Shown piece by piece: positions 44,309 to 59,266 of a stretch of 64,000 nucleotides of DNA. The DNA is from Costus lasius. Lineage: Eukaryota; Streptophyta; Magnoliopsida; Zingiberales; Costaceae. Numbering within the stretch: position 1 is the first letter of the stretch; each line of letters opens with the position of its first letter. The position numbers and the translations under genes are program-made. The notes below the pieces were generated by a model. It made no database searches and was not told the origin of the DNA. It saw nothing but the letters and a program-made list of their open reading frames with translations. Location of the stretch: positions 10,709,957-10,773,956 of the forward strand of contig CM050450.1 of assembly GCA_027563935.2 (NCBI GenBank), given 5' to 3'.

Positions 44309-47043
44309 CTCCTTCTTTGCTAATTTACTTATTTCCCAGCGGGCCGGTTACCGGTGTTTCGCTGGGCGGAGCAGGTGGTGGCGGCGGTGGAGGAGGGCGA
44401 GATAGTAGAGGAGAGGAAGAATTAACTATTGTGGTTATGAATATAACCTAATTAATTAGACTTTAAGGCAGTTGAGACCGAGCATAGTATTTTTAAAGAA
44501 ACTACAACAACTAGATCGAATCTTACCCTTTTTTTATAAAATAAATTAATAATTTTATATACATAGACTTTATTTTGAATCAAACAAGGCAAATTAGGTA
44601 TTTTTTGAATGTTCATATATTTGATCTAGCAAGATTTCTAGTATTACTATTTTGGTCATAGTTAAAGTAAGTCAACTGTTGACTTTCTTTATTATTGATT
44701 GAAACAAGAGTGGATGCCACTTGAAGTCCAACCAAGCAATTTTGGGTAAGGTGAACCTAAGTCAACTCCAATTAGTCTAGCCTTGGTAGATTGTCCAAAG
44801 AACCTTTTTATAGGTTTGCCCTAATTTTAACGTAAAACAAAAGAAAAAAAAAGTAAAAACTTATGGCTAAACCCTAAACCTAAAGTACGAAGTAATAAAT
44901 TAAAAAAAATAAAATAAAGTAATAAATTAAACCCTAAACCTAAAACTACAAAGTAATAAACTAGAAAAAAAAAAATGAAGGCGGCATAATCCAATTGGTT
45001 TTTCAATATAAAAGATGAATAGAAGGGTTAATAATATTTTTATTTGTCAAGTTGGCCCACAAGAAATAATTAAATTCTACAAGTGCCTTCTGCCTATGGT
45101 TTAGTGTTTGACTTATTTGTGGCTCTTCCCTTTGTTGGGGGATTCCACTTATCGCAAACATTCTTTTTCTATTGTCCACGACAACGAAAGGCATATGCAT
45201 ATTTGTGGTTGGCTTATGGATTTCATAATTAGAGGTGGGATTCACATGCGAGAAATAGCAAATTGACTTTCGCTCAAAAGTCGTACTAGAGGGCCCATGT
45301 GGGGCATATGAAATTGAGAGGCTCCAATCACATCATGAATCTTAGGAAATGATGAGATGACATTTGTGGTTTGACCAAAGTTCATAATGTATGATGATAA
45401 TTTTTTCATTGCTTGCTTGTCTTTGCATCTGGGCTTGCACCATTTTTATTGCAATTGTGTGTATTATATATCCTTGTATATATGTTACATTATACTATTA
45501 TATGTACATATAGATAATATCTATATATATAATAACTATATAGGCCAATAGTATCAAACAAGTGTGCTAATATATATTATTACATTGTTGATGTGGATGA
45601 ATCTTATCATCTTGATCCAAATATTTAAATCTTGTTTGGTTTTTTAAAAAAAAGTAAAGTACAACTTAAAGCCCCAAGTAGTAGAAAAAGTTTTAAAGTT
45701 TGGCAAAGCATCCTTCCTCCTATACTAAGTCAAAATTCATTAAAAGATCTTAGCTAAAGTTTGAGTTGACTTTGTCATAGGTTTGAGAACTTCTAATTGT
45801 ATTGCTCTAGATCGAGCCGGCATAAATTGTTTTTTACCTCATCCCCTATACCCATTCACGTCCTTGTGCTTGTTGAATCTTGCATAATGATATTAGAATC
45901 ATGAATTCACAACCAAATCCTATGATTCAAGCGATTGAGAGCCAACTAAAGGAGTACTTGACACTCAATGGTACTAGCTGATAGCCGTTGTTGATGTTTA
46001 GTAAGAGTTTTGCCACATATATTTCTAATAATTAAATAAATTTAATTATTTAAAAATAATTAAATTTATTTAATTATAAATTTATATATTAATTAATTAA
46101 TATTTAATTAAATTATAATAATATAATATAAATAGAAAAATATATTAAAGTTAAAATCATATAATTTATGTAATTAAACAAATTTGAAATTTGAAATTTT
46201 AAACAATTATTTTTATAAAATCAAATAATTAAATTTAATATAAATTTCAGTGATTAAATTTATTTTTAAAATAATTAGTTTAAAACTATTATATACCATG
46301 TTAATCAATTTAATATATTTTTAAAGTAATTAATTGAATATAAATTCGGTAGAAATGCTGTGAATAGTACTCGCAACAACACTGCTCCGCCGCAGAGAAT
46401 TGAAAAATAATGCCATTTTTGTGCTGCTTCCCCCGCCCTGCCACAGAAGCGGCGCGGTTCCAGTGCTTATCTACTACCCAATTGCCCAATCACCGGAATG
46501 CCTAGGAAAAATGTTAGAAGAGTACTTGGATTTCTAAGTGCTCGGCTTTTTGAAGCATCTCAAATGGTGACGTGCATGCACCCTCCAGAGTGTGCAAGTT
46601 TGTAAACATACAGCTTATCATTCTCATTGATGGCAAGCAATTGGTCATCGTAATCGGTCCTGGTCATGGATCCTTGATGCAGGAGAGCGTAGAGTGCATA
46701 AACATAGTTCAATCTTTAAATAAAAACCTAGCTCACGTCAGATAACTTTGCCCGCAAAATATGTGCATGTGCGTGTGTTCTATTGGTAAAACTGAAGCCT
46801 GTCATATTGCTCAGAGCATAATTTACTGAAAACACTCTGAGCTGACCGAAATAGCAGGAAAAGCAACATAAGCATTGACAAATCACGTAAGGGAAATTCG
46901 ACAAGATTAAGTCTTTGTATGAATTTATCAGGAAAAGCACAAATAGTAGCAAGGTCAAAACAACTAATTCACATAAGCTAGAGGCTTTAAAAGCGATGTC
47001 GAAATAAAGCAGTATACGAACCCTCTCTATTCAGTCATAATTT
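44309..47043. other. Intergenic, AT-rich
   Basis: Upstream flank of ATL3 and downstream flank of eL19. No gene recognised. Contains the small repeat at 44866-44962 and a very AT-rich block at 46020-46340. Confidence 0.6.
44866..44962 (+). repeat. Two-copy repeat with AAACCCTAAACCTAAA motif
   Basis: TAAACCCTAAACCTAAA followed by an A-rich spacer and AAGTAATAAA occurs twice about 64 bases apart. It contains telobox-like words but is not a telomeric array. Confidence 0.7.
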
Positions 47044-49854
<2,811 letters not shown>

Positions 49855-49916
49855 CGTTCCGCTCGCGCAGCGCTTGAGAGAAAAGAAGAGAGGAAGCGGC
49901 GGATGACGAAGGGGCC

Positions 49917-50075
49917 AGTTTTATACAGGGTAAGGCAGCGGCGGTTAGGGTTTCCTGCCGAGCTCCTTGGCCGTTGGATGCAATGTCCAACGAACGGAAC
50001 CAACGTACGAGGACACTCTTCATAATGGGCTCTGAACAGGCCACTTCACCTTCACGAATACGGCCCAATAAGTGG
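49917..50075 (-). promoter_or_regulatory. eL19 promoter: TATA, telo-box and site II
   Basis: Reading toward the gene there is TTGGGCC (site II-like, near 50061-50070), AAACCCTAA telo-box at 49945-49953, and TATAAAA at about 49918-49925, some 65 bases before the ATG with a pyrimidine-rich leader. Telo-box plus site II is the known signature of plant ribosomal-protein promoters. Confidence 0.75.
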
Positions 50076-50893
50076 AAGGCAATCTCCACCGATGTTGTTG
50101 CCTCGAAGGACATGGCACAAAATGTGGTAGGATAAAATGATAAATTGCTATAAAATTATTATTAAAATATATTTAATTTTAGCTTATAAAAAAATTAGAT
50201 TAATTATTTACTTTGTGATAATAATGATAATAATATGGATATTTTGCTTGTCTTGGCCCTTCCTTTTCATTGAATTTTTGGTATTCCTTGGCTTTTATGT
50301 AGATTATACAAAGCTGTGGATAAGAAGCTGGCCAATCACCTTTATATTGGAATAGAATTTAAAGGCTGTTTGGTCTTACTATTAATAGCTTTATAATTAT
50401 ATTATACTATTAAAATTTATACGATATTTAGTTAATAATTTTTTAACTGTAGTCAAAAATTAAAATAATAATATATTTTATTTTTTTTTAATGTTAAAAT
50501 TTTAAATTATTTAAAATAAATAATATTTAAAATTTTAAATTAAATTAAATTTTTAGAGCAACATAAATTGTAAAAGTATCAAATTATAATTATTCTAATT
50601 TTTATTTTTTTACTATTTTTTTTATATTTTTTATTATCAAATAAATTTTTAACTACTTTCTGCATAAAAATTACTTAAAATCAACTTTAAAATAAAACCA
50701 TTGACTTGTTAGGCCTCATCAATAGGAAGAATAGTACACCTGAACTGGAGATATTCAATTTACATAATCCCTACGACAGCACAGGCTGAGACCACCATCT
50801 CTATTTTTTTCCCCGACATGAGGCGCTCAACTTGAATGACATATACATGCGAATAATACCTGCTATCAACTATATCACATCATCTATACACTT
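50076..50893. other. Intergenic, AT-rich
   Basis: Mostly A/T homopolymer-like sequence. A 72-codon open frame at 50137-50355 reflects AT composition and is not recognised as a gene. Confidence 0.55.
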
Positions 50894-51097
50894 CTAAAAC
50901 CGAGGCTTAAGAGGAACAGACCCTTTAGAGATATCATCCACTACGTGCATTGCCCATGGCAAAGGCACAATTTGCAGCGGAGATTTGTTTGGATTTTCAC
51001 ATTCAAGTTTCACCATGAATGTTGCCGTACAACCCTTTCCAATAGCTTCACTTTCAAGCCAGATGTGACCTTGCATGAGATTAACGTATCTAGTGGA
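50894..51097 (-). pseudogene. Orphan terminal exon of an ethylene receptor (ERS-like)
   Basis: The minus-strand frame ends at the stop 50894-50896 and includes [14 protein letters not shown], then [13 protein letters not shown]. This corresponds to the C-terminal end of the histidine-kinase ATPase domain of ERS-type ethylene receptors (family motif [10 protein letters not shown]). A plausible splice acceptor (CTCCACTAG) stands just upstream at about 51098, as expected for the last exon. No other part of a receptor (sensor, GAF, H-box or N/G boxes) is recognisable in the next 2 kb upstream, so it looks like a displaced gene fragment, or the end of a gene with a very long intron. No function is expected on its own. 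Confidence 0.7.
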
Positions 51098-53188
51098 GCA
51101 TGAAGAAGCGATTAGACTTGTGCGCGCATGATAACAAGAACATATAATGTTTTGGTAAGTTAAATAATAAGAGCGGAAATTGAACTAAGACCTTGTTGAA
51201 CTAATTGACACTCTCAAGAACATATAATGTTGCTAATATGCATGAGATTAACATATCTATTTTAAGGTGTAATGTGCATAGCAAGGTTATTTTTATTCAT
51301 TTTGATATAAAATAACATAAATTTTTTTATCATTACTAGTAGAAAACATTCATAAGGATAGTGGGCCGAGGGATCCAAGTTCATTGATTCTTACAAGAAA
51401 TAGATGCAAAAGGGTTTTGAAACATTTGATATAAAAAGACTGATATATCAGACAATTCCATGTAAATTACAGGAAATGAAGCATTGAACGTAAAAGTGTT
51501 TATGGAATAGATCGATTTCTAAAACCATGGTGCCAAGCACATCACAACATGGCATGCACAATGCCTAGCCTACAAGTTAAGCATGACTTGGCATAGGGTG
51601 ATATAACTCTCTTTAATTTTTTATATTTTAAATTACATATATTATGTTTTAATTTTTATTCTAATAATTTATATTTTTTACTTTTTATCCCCTCGGCATT
51701 TGAAGGCATGCGGGCTAACATGAGGCATGCGAATCAAGTAAGGCGTGTGGACCAATTTGGGCTTGCTAGTTACGTTGGGCTTCAGCTAACTAATAATTAA
51801 GTTATGGCCTTGCGTGGTAAGGCATGGTGGCTTGTTTGTCATTAGGTCATTTCCGACATGGCTTTCGTGATGATGCGCTAATGCAAGCCTCACAAGGTCT
51901 GACCTATTGGCTACCTCTATTTGGGTCCTAATAGGATACTTCTTTTAATAGGATTAAGATGTTAGAATTCTAAATCCACATATAGAGGATCTCTTGTATG
52001 AATTTAGAATAGCATACAAAACAATAAAAGTAAAGCATACCTTAATTGCTTCATCAACTCGATGCCCAAGCATTAGGCTGAAGATCTTCCATTGCTATCC
52101 CCCTTCAAACAGCTCTTAGTGGGAAGAGACCAAAAGCATTCCAAAAACATTGGGAATGCAAGTAGGGACTAACCCATATTTATAACTATACTTATAACGG
52201 TAAAAGTCCAAGGGATTTTGGGTTCAAGGTGTAGAATCCAAATCCAAAAAAGATCATCCAATAAGGTTTCTTCTTAAACCCGGGCTACACAGCCATCTTC
52301 ACATTCAATAATAAGGTGCTATAGACCGATTAACAAATACTCTTTTAAATTAATTAATATTTGACCAAACTTTCTAACATAAAAACACACTTTCATAAAA
52401 GCAGACCTCATAAAAATTGAGGTTACCAGCTAAACATGTTTGGATTGCGTCAGGTCATAACCCATAAACGAGTTAAACCTGTGTAATTATAAATATTATA
52501 TATGCATCTACGTATACATATAAATACTATACTATATTATATTTTTAACTTTTAATACATATAAAATATATATTTATTTTAATATATTATATTTATAATA
52601 TATTTATTATAATATAATTATCTATCTATTTATAAATTAAATAGGTTATGCAATCGGGTTGGTTTGACATATTTATAAATGAGTCATGGGTTAGGTCTCA
52701 CCTAATAAAAAAAATGGACGGGTCACTCACTCACTCACTCTACACTACAGATATCCGTACAATAGACGTAAATTTTAGAACGCAAATAAAAGAGTAAAGT
52801 ATAAGTGTCAAACCAATAATTCGAAATTCCATTTAAAACTCTAACAAGAGCCAAAAGTATCTCCAACTAATTATAAAGAAATCGGGTCGTACTAATTTAA
52901 CATAAACTTAAAGCTCACCGGTGTTACTACCCGGCGAAAAATACAAAATATAAAACAAGATCCCAAAGCACGAAGGGACGAAAGGGACGAAACTTATCTC
53001 ATTTTCGCCCGCCAAACCGCCGACGCAAATAAAAGACTTCTGACCTGAAGAATTACTGTGCTCAGCAGCTACTTTCTGACCTGAAGAATTACAAGCCCAA
53101 ATTTGAGTTCATATCTCATCAATTATCAAAGTGTTTTTTCTACTAAAAAAACATATTTTGCATGTGAACTTTCAGTTTTCCCACTATA
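51098..53188. other. Intergenic, no gene recognised
   Basis: AT-rich with GCATGC-type repeated words around 51540-51740 and GGGTTAG/GACC words near 52440-52720 that hint at another worn hAT-derived element. No coding potential. Confidence 0.5.
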
Positions 53189-54172
53189 GGGTGCGTTTGG
53201 AGCTGTGGTCAGCAACTTCGATCGGTTCAGCAAAATTACTAACCGTTCCCGAATCGATAGAACAGTTAACCGATCTACCGATTAACCCTTTTTTTGGTCG
53301 GTTAACCATCGGTTTCTGGTTAACTGAATTTATTAATTTTACTATTTTAAAGTGTATTTTAGACCTTAATTTTTTACAATTTAAATAACTCAAAATTAAT
53401 CATTGATACAATATGGGCAAGTGATTAAATTGCAACATAAGTAAATCTTGAGTTGTAATAATAATTATTATTTTCCTTCGTACAAACAAATACAAATTAA
53501 ATATTTAATGCTATAAATTTTATTACATGCTGCAGCAACTGAAGGAAGCGAAGAATGAAAACTCTTAGATGCTTGTATAATTGTATCAACCCAAAGGAAT
53601 GAAGGAAGTGGCTTTAATCGCTGCTATAGCCTACATGACAATGACATTAATATTTGATAAGATTGCTGTAGCACATTCGGCCAATGTGCAGATTGTTCAA
53701 GACTTCAAGCTGCAGTTAATATTAGTGCATTCTATTTCTGATGCAGTCAAAATATAAAAGAACAAAGCAGATTAAATAAATTTGATGAACAAAAAATCAA
53801 TTGTTAGTATGGCCATGTTATGACCATGTTACAGCCATAGTATGAGTGTAACCAAATATTATGGTCATGTTATAATCATGTTACGGCCACGTTACAGCCA
53901 TGTTATGGCCGTAATGAAAGCTATTTTCTTACAACAAACCATTCCAAATACAAGTTACAGCATAGTAGACATTTAGGCTATTATTAATTTATTATTAACT
54001 GGGTAACGGTTCGGTCGGGTAATCGGTGTTCAGAAATTGTCTGAACCATTACCAAATCGTAAACCGATCTACAACTGTAAAAACCGACCGTTTAATTAAC
54101 CGATGGTTCGATTAACCGAACCGGTTGGTTAACCGTCAGTTCACGATTTTTCGGATTATTTGCACAGCCCTA
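53189..54172. mobile_element. Probable hAT-type nonautonomous element (about 984 bp)
   Basis: The right end TTTGCACAGCCCTA inversely resembles the left-end text GGGTGCGTTTGGAGCTGTG. Both ends are rich in CGGTTAACC/GGTTAACCG words. Flanks CCACTATA and CTTCTATA agree at 6 of 8 positions. The exact left end is uncertain. The interior holds short degenerate repeats at 53807-53925. Confidence 0.55.
53807..53925 (+). repeat. Degenerate 12-14 bp repeats of GGCCATGTTA
   Basis: About eight imperfect copies of (G/A)(G/C)CCATGTTA(T/C) and TGGTCATGTTA lie in 120 bases. Confidence 0.7.
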
Positions 54173-55748
54173 CTTCTATATGCGCAGCCCACTATTTTTG
54201 AGAATTTAATATTATTTGACCTGCAGCTTCTTGGGTTTTGCCCTAGAATTTTTACTGTAGTTGGTCAGTTGAATAAAGCCAGCTTCTTCCGCCCACTGAA
54301 GCACAGCCTCTTCTGCCTCCTCGACGATCCACACACTTCTTCCGCCAAAACTGCCTCCTCGACGATCCATGCGCCTCTTCCACCGAAGCTCTGTCCTCCT
54401 CGATGATCCACGCACCTCTGGCCGAAGCTCCTTCTGCCTCGACGATCCATGCGCCGTCGAAGCTCCTTCTGCCGACGCTCCAGCTCCAGCTTCATCTACA
54501 GCTTCTTCCGCATCGCCAGCGACCAGATCCACCAATGCTCCATCCCCGACCAGATCTGGGCCAGCGATCTCCACGCTGGTGACCAGATCCACCGCCGCCT
54601 ACTTGGCCCCGACCAGACCCACGCTCCAGCTCCAGCAATCTTCCACCGACCGACGCTCCACCTCCAGCTATCTCCACGCCACCAACGCTCCTTCCAGTTG
54701 CTTCCAGCGATGTCCACGCCATCGATGCTCCTTCCAGTTCCTGCCACTGATCTCCACGCCAGCGATCTCCAGCTACAGCGCCTAATTCTAAGCTTTCAGG
54801 TATCACACGCATCACTGAAAACACTGGGAGATGCCGCCATAATGGATGCCTTTCTTAGCGCGGCTCTCCAATGCATCCTTTCACCGGTGCTTGCCTTCCA
54901 GAATTGGAGCATCCCTTCTATAATCTAATTTAAAATGGTCAAATTGTTTGTTTCAGCCCATAAACTCTTTTACCAAATAAATGGAGAACAATGTTCGCAA
55001 CCTTCGAACTCATAAAGGTAAAAAATTTATCAAAATAAATGAGAACTACCGTAAAGGTAAAATAAATATTATATATATATATATAAACTAATAAAATATA
55101 AAAGGATTATGCACTATTAATTAATTAAAAAGTATATAATGATATTATATAGCAAATTATATTTTTTATGTATTAAAAATATTTTTTATTCTATATAATT
55201 CTATGTGGATGTTTTTTAAATATTTTATTTATATCATAGATTACTTAATTTTGAATGCATATATAAAATTCTGCTTAATATAACAGTATAATATTTTTAA
55301 CTATTTAGTTAAGTTATTTATCCAAACAATCTTAAGCCTATACAACTAATTCTGATCAAATCAGTTCTAATCAAACCAACAAAAGTTATAAACTTCAACA
55401 GTCAAAACGGGCCCAATATCCCTTCACAAACTCATTTTACTATCCCATTGTTTTTTCTATATTATTCGTAAATCTAAGTGAGATTGATTATATAAGAGCC
55501 ATTGATTGTCTATAATAGAGCTATTGTAGATCCACCCTTAAGCAGTGCTCATATAATTAAAAATATTGTCAGAAAAACAACGAAAAAGAAGATAAAGAAG
55601 TTTGAAGTCAAACCATACATCCATTCATCAGAAGTCAAAGATCAAACAAAGAACCTGCATGGCATGCACGTACGTACAGACGGAGACGATCGAGCGCATA
55701 ATTAATACTGCGGGAAGTGGGTGTTAAATGGAAATATGAAACAATTAA
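54173..55748. other. Non-coding region with C-rich degenerate minisatellite
   Basis: 54270-54780 is CTCC/GACGATCC-rich and open in several frames because of its repeats. 54930-55748 is AT-rich flank downstream of the pectinesterase. No recognised gene. Confidence 0.55.
54308..54470 (+). repeat. Degenerate minisatellite, unit about 40-50 bp
   Basis: CTCCTCGACGATCCA(C/T)GC followed by CTTCTGCC or CTTCCACC and GAAGCT repeats about four times. Related GATCTCCACGCC words continue to 54780. Confidence 0.75.
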
Positions 55749-57515
55749 TTATTGGGAGTTGGGGGGGAGGAGGCCGGGGATGAAGGGGACGCCGGTCTTG
55801 GGCAGCCAGGTCTTGCCCTGCAGGAACCTCTCCACCGTGAACTTCTGCGCGTGCGTGTAGTCGATCGTCTTCACGCCGTTCCATGTCACCCTCTTGCTCT
55901 TGTCAGCGCCGGGACCGCGGTTGTCGACCTCCGCGTAGAAGCAGGTGCTGAGGCCGTAGTCCTCGTACCAAGGGAGCCACCCCTTGGGGTCGATCAGCGC
56001 ATCCAGCTGCGATTGCAAGATTAAGGTGCGCGAGTAGATCTTCCAGGGACGGCCCAGGAAGGTGGGGTTCTTGGCACGGTGCTCCGGCAGGAACTCTGGG
56101 TCGGCGCTGATGGTGCAGTTGTGCAGGATGATGGCGCCGGAGTGACGCCGCTCCTTGCGTCCCTGAGCCGTCACGATGTTCTGCTGGTTGTCCAGGGGCT
56201 TGCGAGCGAGGATGAGACAGTTCTGGAAGATGGACGGCGAGTCGCCAAAGATGAAGTCGATGGTGCCGGTGATGGTGCAGTCGCGGTAGAACTGCCTGTT
56301 CGCATGCGCGTACAGGGTGTCCTGGTACCCGTCCATCCTCATGTTGTAAAACACCGACAGGTCTGATTGCACCCGCAGCGCCACCGCCTGGTGCTTGGCC
56401 GGCCCAGCGGAGTTCTCGATCCCGAAGTCCTTCCCGATGAATCCTGCGCCGACGACGGCTGCATCCCCAAGTCCAATTAATATACTGTGTGCAGCTAAGT
56501 AACTAAAGAATTAATTAATTAGAGAAATCAATCACGTACCGACTGTGGCAGTTCTGAAGGTGGAGACGCCGTCGACGAAGTTGAGGTTGCCGGTGATCTT
56601 GGTCTTGGTCGGCCCATCGCCGATCATCATCACGTTGGTCATGCTCTTGTTCACGTGGACATACTCCTTATACACGCCTTCCTTGATGTAGATCACAAAG
56701 GTTTCACTGCTGTTCTTTGGGACACGCAATAGCGCCTCGCCGATGGTCTTGACGTCGCCGGAGCCGTCCTGAGCGACTGTAACGTCGGGCTTCAACTCGG
56801 ACGGGCTGAGCTGGAGGAGCCTCCTCTTGCCGGAGTCGAACCACGAGGGCATCTCTCCGGCCTCGGCCAGGAGCTTCCGGGTTATGCCCAGGTTGAACTG
56901 GTCCAGCGTGTCGCCGAAGTTGGTGACGATGGCCAAGATGTTGCTCGTCAGCTCGGCCGAGCTATTCAGCGCCTTGCGCATCGAATCCGCGGCTTCCGTG
57001 CTCGCGCCCTCGAACCCGTCCAAGCAAGTCTCTTGGTAGGTGATGGCGGCGCTGAGCCAGACTTTGAGGTCGTCAATGAACTGGCTAATCTTGGCGAGGG
57101 AGAAATCGTCGAGCTTGGCTACCGACCCGCGAAGGTCTTCGATGGCATAGTCAAGCAGCTCGCGGCAGTTCTGGAGGGCCTCCGAGGTGCGCGGGTCCTT
57201 GGCGGCCTCGGTGAGAACGGAGGAGTGATCGATGGCCTGCCGAATGTGCTGTACGGTGAGGTTGAATGCCAGGTTTACGAGCTGCGAGGGGTCGGTGTCA
57301 TTTCCGGCGACGGAGGAGAGGGTGCTCTCGCAGGTCTGTTGATAGTCTGTAGGGCGGCAGAACTCCTGGATGTTCTTCTGAGACGTGGACAGTTGGGCAC
57401 TGTGCTCCCCGTGCGCTTCCTGATGGCTGTTGCTGACGGTCACAGCGACGGTGGCGATGACGGCCACTAGGACGATGGCGGAGATGCCGACAATGGCAAT
57501 CTTTGAATTGCCCAT
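55749..57515 (-). CDS. Pectinesterase/pectin methylesterase, type I, second gene
   Basis: Exons 56540-57515 and 55749-56458 join through a GT-AG phase-1 intron to 561 residues. The ATG at 57515 gives MGNSKIAIVG with a hydrophobic signal anchor (about 6-27); an in-frame upstream ATG at 57614 is unlikely. The inhibitor-type pro-domain is about 45-205. Two basic processing motifs, RKLL (213-216) and KRRLLQ (230-235), precede the catalytic domain (about 243-550). Catalytic residues Q349 (HQAVALRV), Q371-D372 (YQDTLY), D393 (GTIDFIFGD) and R462 (LGRPWK) are intact. Like the gene at 13.7-15.5 kb it should secrete a wall pectin demethylesterase; here the intron follows exactly 325 codons plus one base, as in that gene. 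A TATA box lies at 57687-57694, and plastid-derived DNA begins about 400 bases upstream of the ATG. Confidence 0.95.
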
Positions 57516-57686
57516 GGCAAGTACGTCGTGATCTCTTTCTTTTTTGGTTTTTTTGAGAGGTCTGCTAAAAGTAAACGGAATGTATGATCTGATGAATGTA
57601 GTAGCCCCTACCAAGCAAGAGACTACTTGAAAGCGGAGGGGATGACCCCGTAGGCTTGGTTGACGAAGAACTACTACAACATTCCT

Positions 57687-57694
57687 TTATATAG
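57687..57694 (-). promoter_or_regulatory. TATA box of second pectinesterase
   Basis: On the minus strand TATATAAA in CCTATATAAAGG, about 170 bases before the ATG at 57515, leaving a 5'UTR of roughly 140 bases. Confidence 0.65.
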
Positions 57695-57914
57695 GGCAGT
57701 CCAAACACCCACAGCCATCCATATCAAAAAGTCAAATAGGGCTAAAAATAGATCTTGTTGACCTTTAATAGTGCATTGCCATTTATAGAATTCATAAAGG
57801 TTAACATATTGCCAACTGTGATATGTTTATTATATTACTAAGTTAATTAATGCTCAGCGGTCAATGTCGCTGCTAATTCTGTTTCAATCATTCCTGTACT
57901 GTATATTACTTTGA

Positions 57915-58740
57915 AATCTACTTTATTTGATGATCTTGTTGGAAATCATGTAAAGACCATTCTTATTTGATATAGCTATTTGTGCAAGTATTTTACGATT
58001 AAGAAGCAATTGTTTATTGTACAGATTGTGCATTAATCTACTATAACTATACAATACCTTATTCTCATTCTCACATGTTAAACATGCATTTATACAAGTG
58101 ATCCACAAACAACGAAAATCCCTCTGTTTCCTGCCTCTATCTCGATGAGAGGAAGCCAAAGCTTTCATTTTCGGTTGAGTAATCGTTTGAGTAAGTCTTA
58201 AATGAGCTCCCCTAAAGGTTGATGCAAATAAACAAATTTTTATTCGACGTCTCCGAGCTGTATATCCCCGTCTAAGTCGGGTCATTGAATCAAATTAAAC
58301 CTTAATGAATAACTAATTGATTTCCATTCTTTCAGTCATCCTTTTCCCCTCCCACAGTTGATTAATAGTAAAATGGATTATTTCGATATATAAAATATAA
58401 ATTCCAATGGCTTTTGTTTGCTACTATAACCTTCTTGACCATGATTTCCTTTCAGGCATTTTACCTGCAAATAAGAAATTCTAATGATACTAAAAAAATA
58501 GTGGGTTCCATCGTTTCTATGGTTACTTCTTAGACAGTGAGGTCCTCTCTATACATCGGAGCCTCTTCTTTCATTTAATCAAAGGGTATTGTGAACTTGT
58601 ATAGTTCACACTCTTTAGCTCAACCCATCAACTATAAAGTAATAATTCTTTTCACAATAAGAGTTCTCCATATAGGGACAGCATTTAATTAGGAAAGTTG
58701 GCTAGGTAGCTGACCTCTTAGTCCGTTCTTTTAACAATTA
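57915..58740 (-). other. Nuclear insertion of plastid DNA (NUPT): rpl20 and its upstream spacer
   Basis: This segment carries a plastid rpl20 frame followed upstream by sequence that I recognise as the plastid rpl20-rps12 spacer (for example AGACAGTGAGGTCCTCTC, CATTTAATCAAAGGGTATTG, GTTGGCTAGGTAGCTGACC). The edges are placed by loss of that resemblance and are approximate. No rps12, clpP or rps18 coding sequence is present, so it is a short fragment of under 1 kb. Confidence 0.85.
57923..58285 (-). pseudogene. rpl20: Plastid ribosomal protein L20 copy within NUPT (open frame)
   Basis: The frame encodes 120 residues starting [14 protein letters not shown], with [38 protein letters not shown] and LAQIAISN, the ordered landmarks of chloroplast bL20. 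It is full length and uninterrupted, but with some apparently altered positions, for instance cysteines in the [11 protein letters not shown] stretch. In a nuclear setting without a transit peptide or nuclear promoter it is presumably not functional. The open frame suggests a fairly recent transfer. Plastid contamination is unlikely because the flanks are nuclear repeats and a spliced gene. Confidence 0.85.
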
Positions 58741-58816
58741 ACAATAGGAATAAATATAAAATAACATAGTGCAATATCTAATTAGAGGTATATTTGAGCT
58801 AAATTATAATTGTATT

Positions 58817-59266
58817 TAGAGGTGCTAAAAAAATCGTTGAAATCTTCGAACGTGGTTAATTCAACCAAATTGAATCGATTTTTGGAATAACTAAACAATT
58901 CCTAAATTGGTTGACTAATCTAATCGGTATATTTTAAAATTAAATATTATATATAGACATAAATATTTTATATAAAAATAATTATATTTATATAATTGAT
59001 CAAACCGATTAACTACTAAAAATCGAGGATTATCTGAAAATGAGTGATTAACCAAAAATATTTATAGTTATTTATTTTAAATTAGTTTATAATTTTAAAT
59101 AATTTTATTTTATATATAAAAATATGATTAATCGAAAACTGATGGTTAACTGTACTGATTAGACCAGTTTCAGTTCGAGATCGATTTTTAGTTTTTCCCG
59201 AATTGATTGGTTATGTTCAATTCAGAAAATCGATGCAACCGAAGTATCGAACCGTGAACACCTCTA
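58817..59266 (-). mobile_element. hAT-type MITE, 450 bp, with 8-bp target duplication
   Basis: Ends TAGAGGTGCTAAAA and GAACACCTCTA; flanks ATTGTATT (58809-58816) and ATTATATT (59267-59274) match at 7 of 8. Reverse-complemented, it aligns along its length with 61321-61758. No coding capacity. Confidence 0.85.

Noticed and set aside
44866..44962. Possible interstitial telomere repeat
   Set aside because: Only two short AAACCCTAAACC words in an A-rich repeat, no array of the 7-bp telomeric unit.
50137..50355. 72-codon very hydrophobic open frame
   Set aside because: Isoleucine/phenylalanine content follows from extreme AT richness; no start context or homologue recognised.
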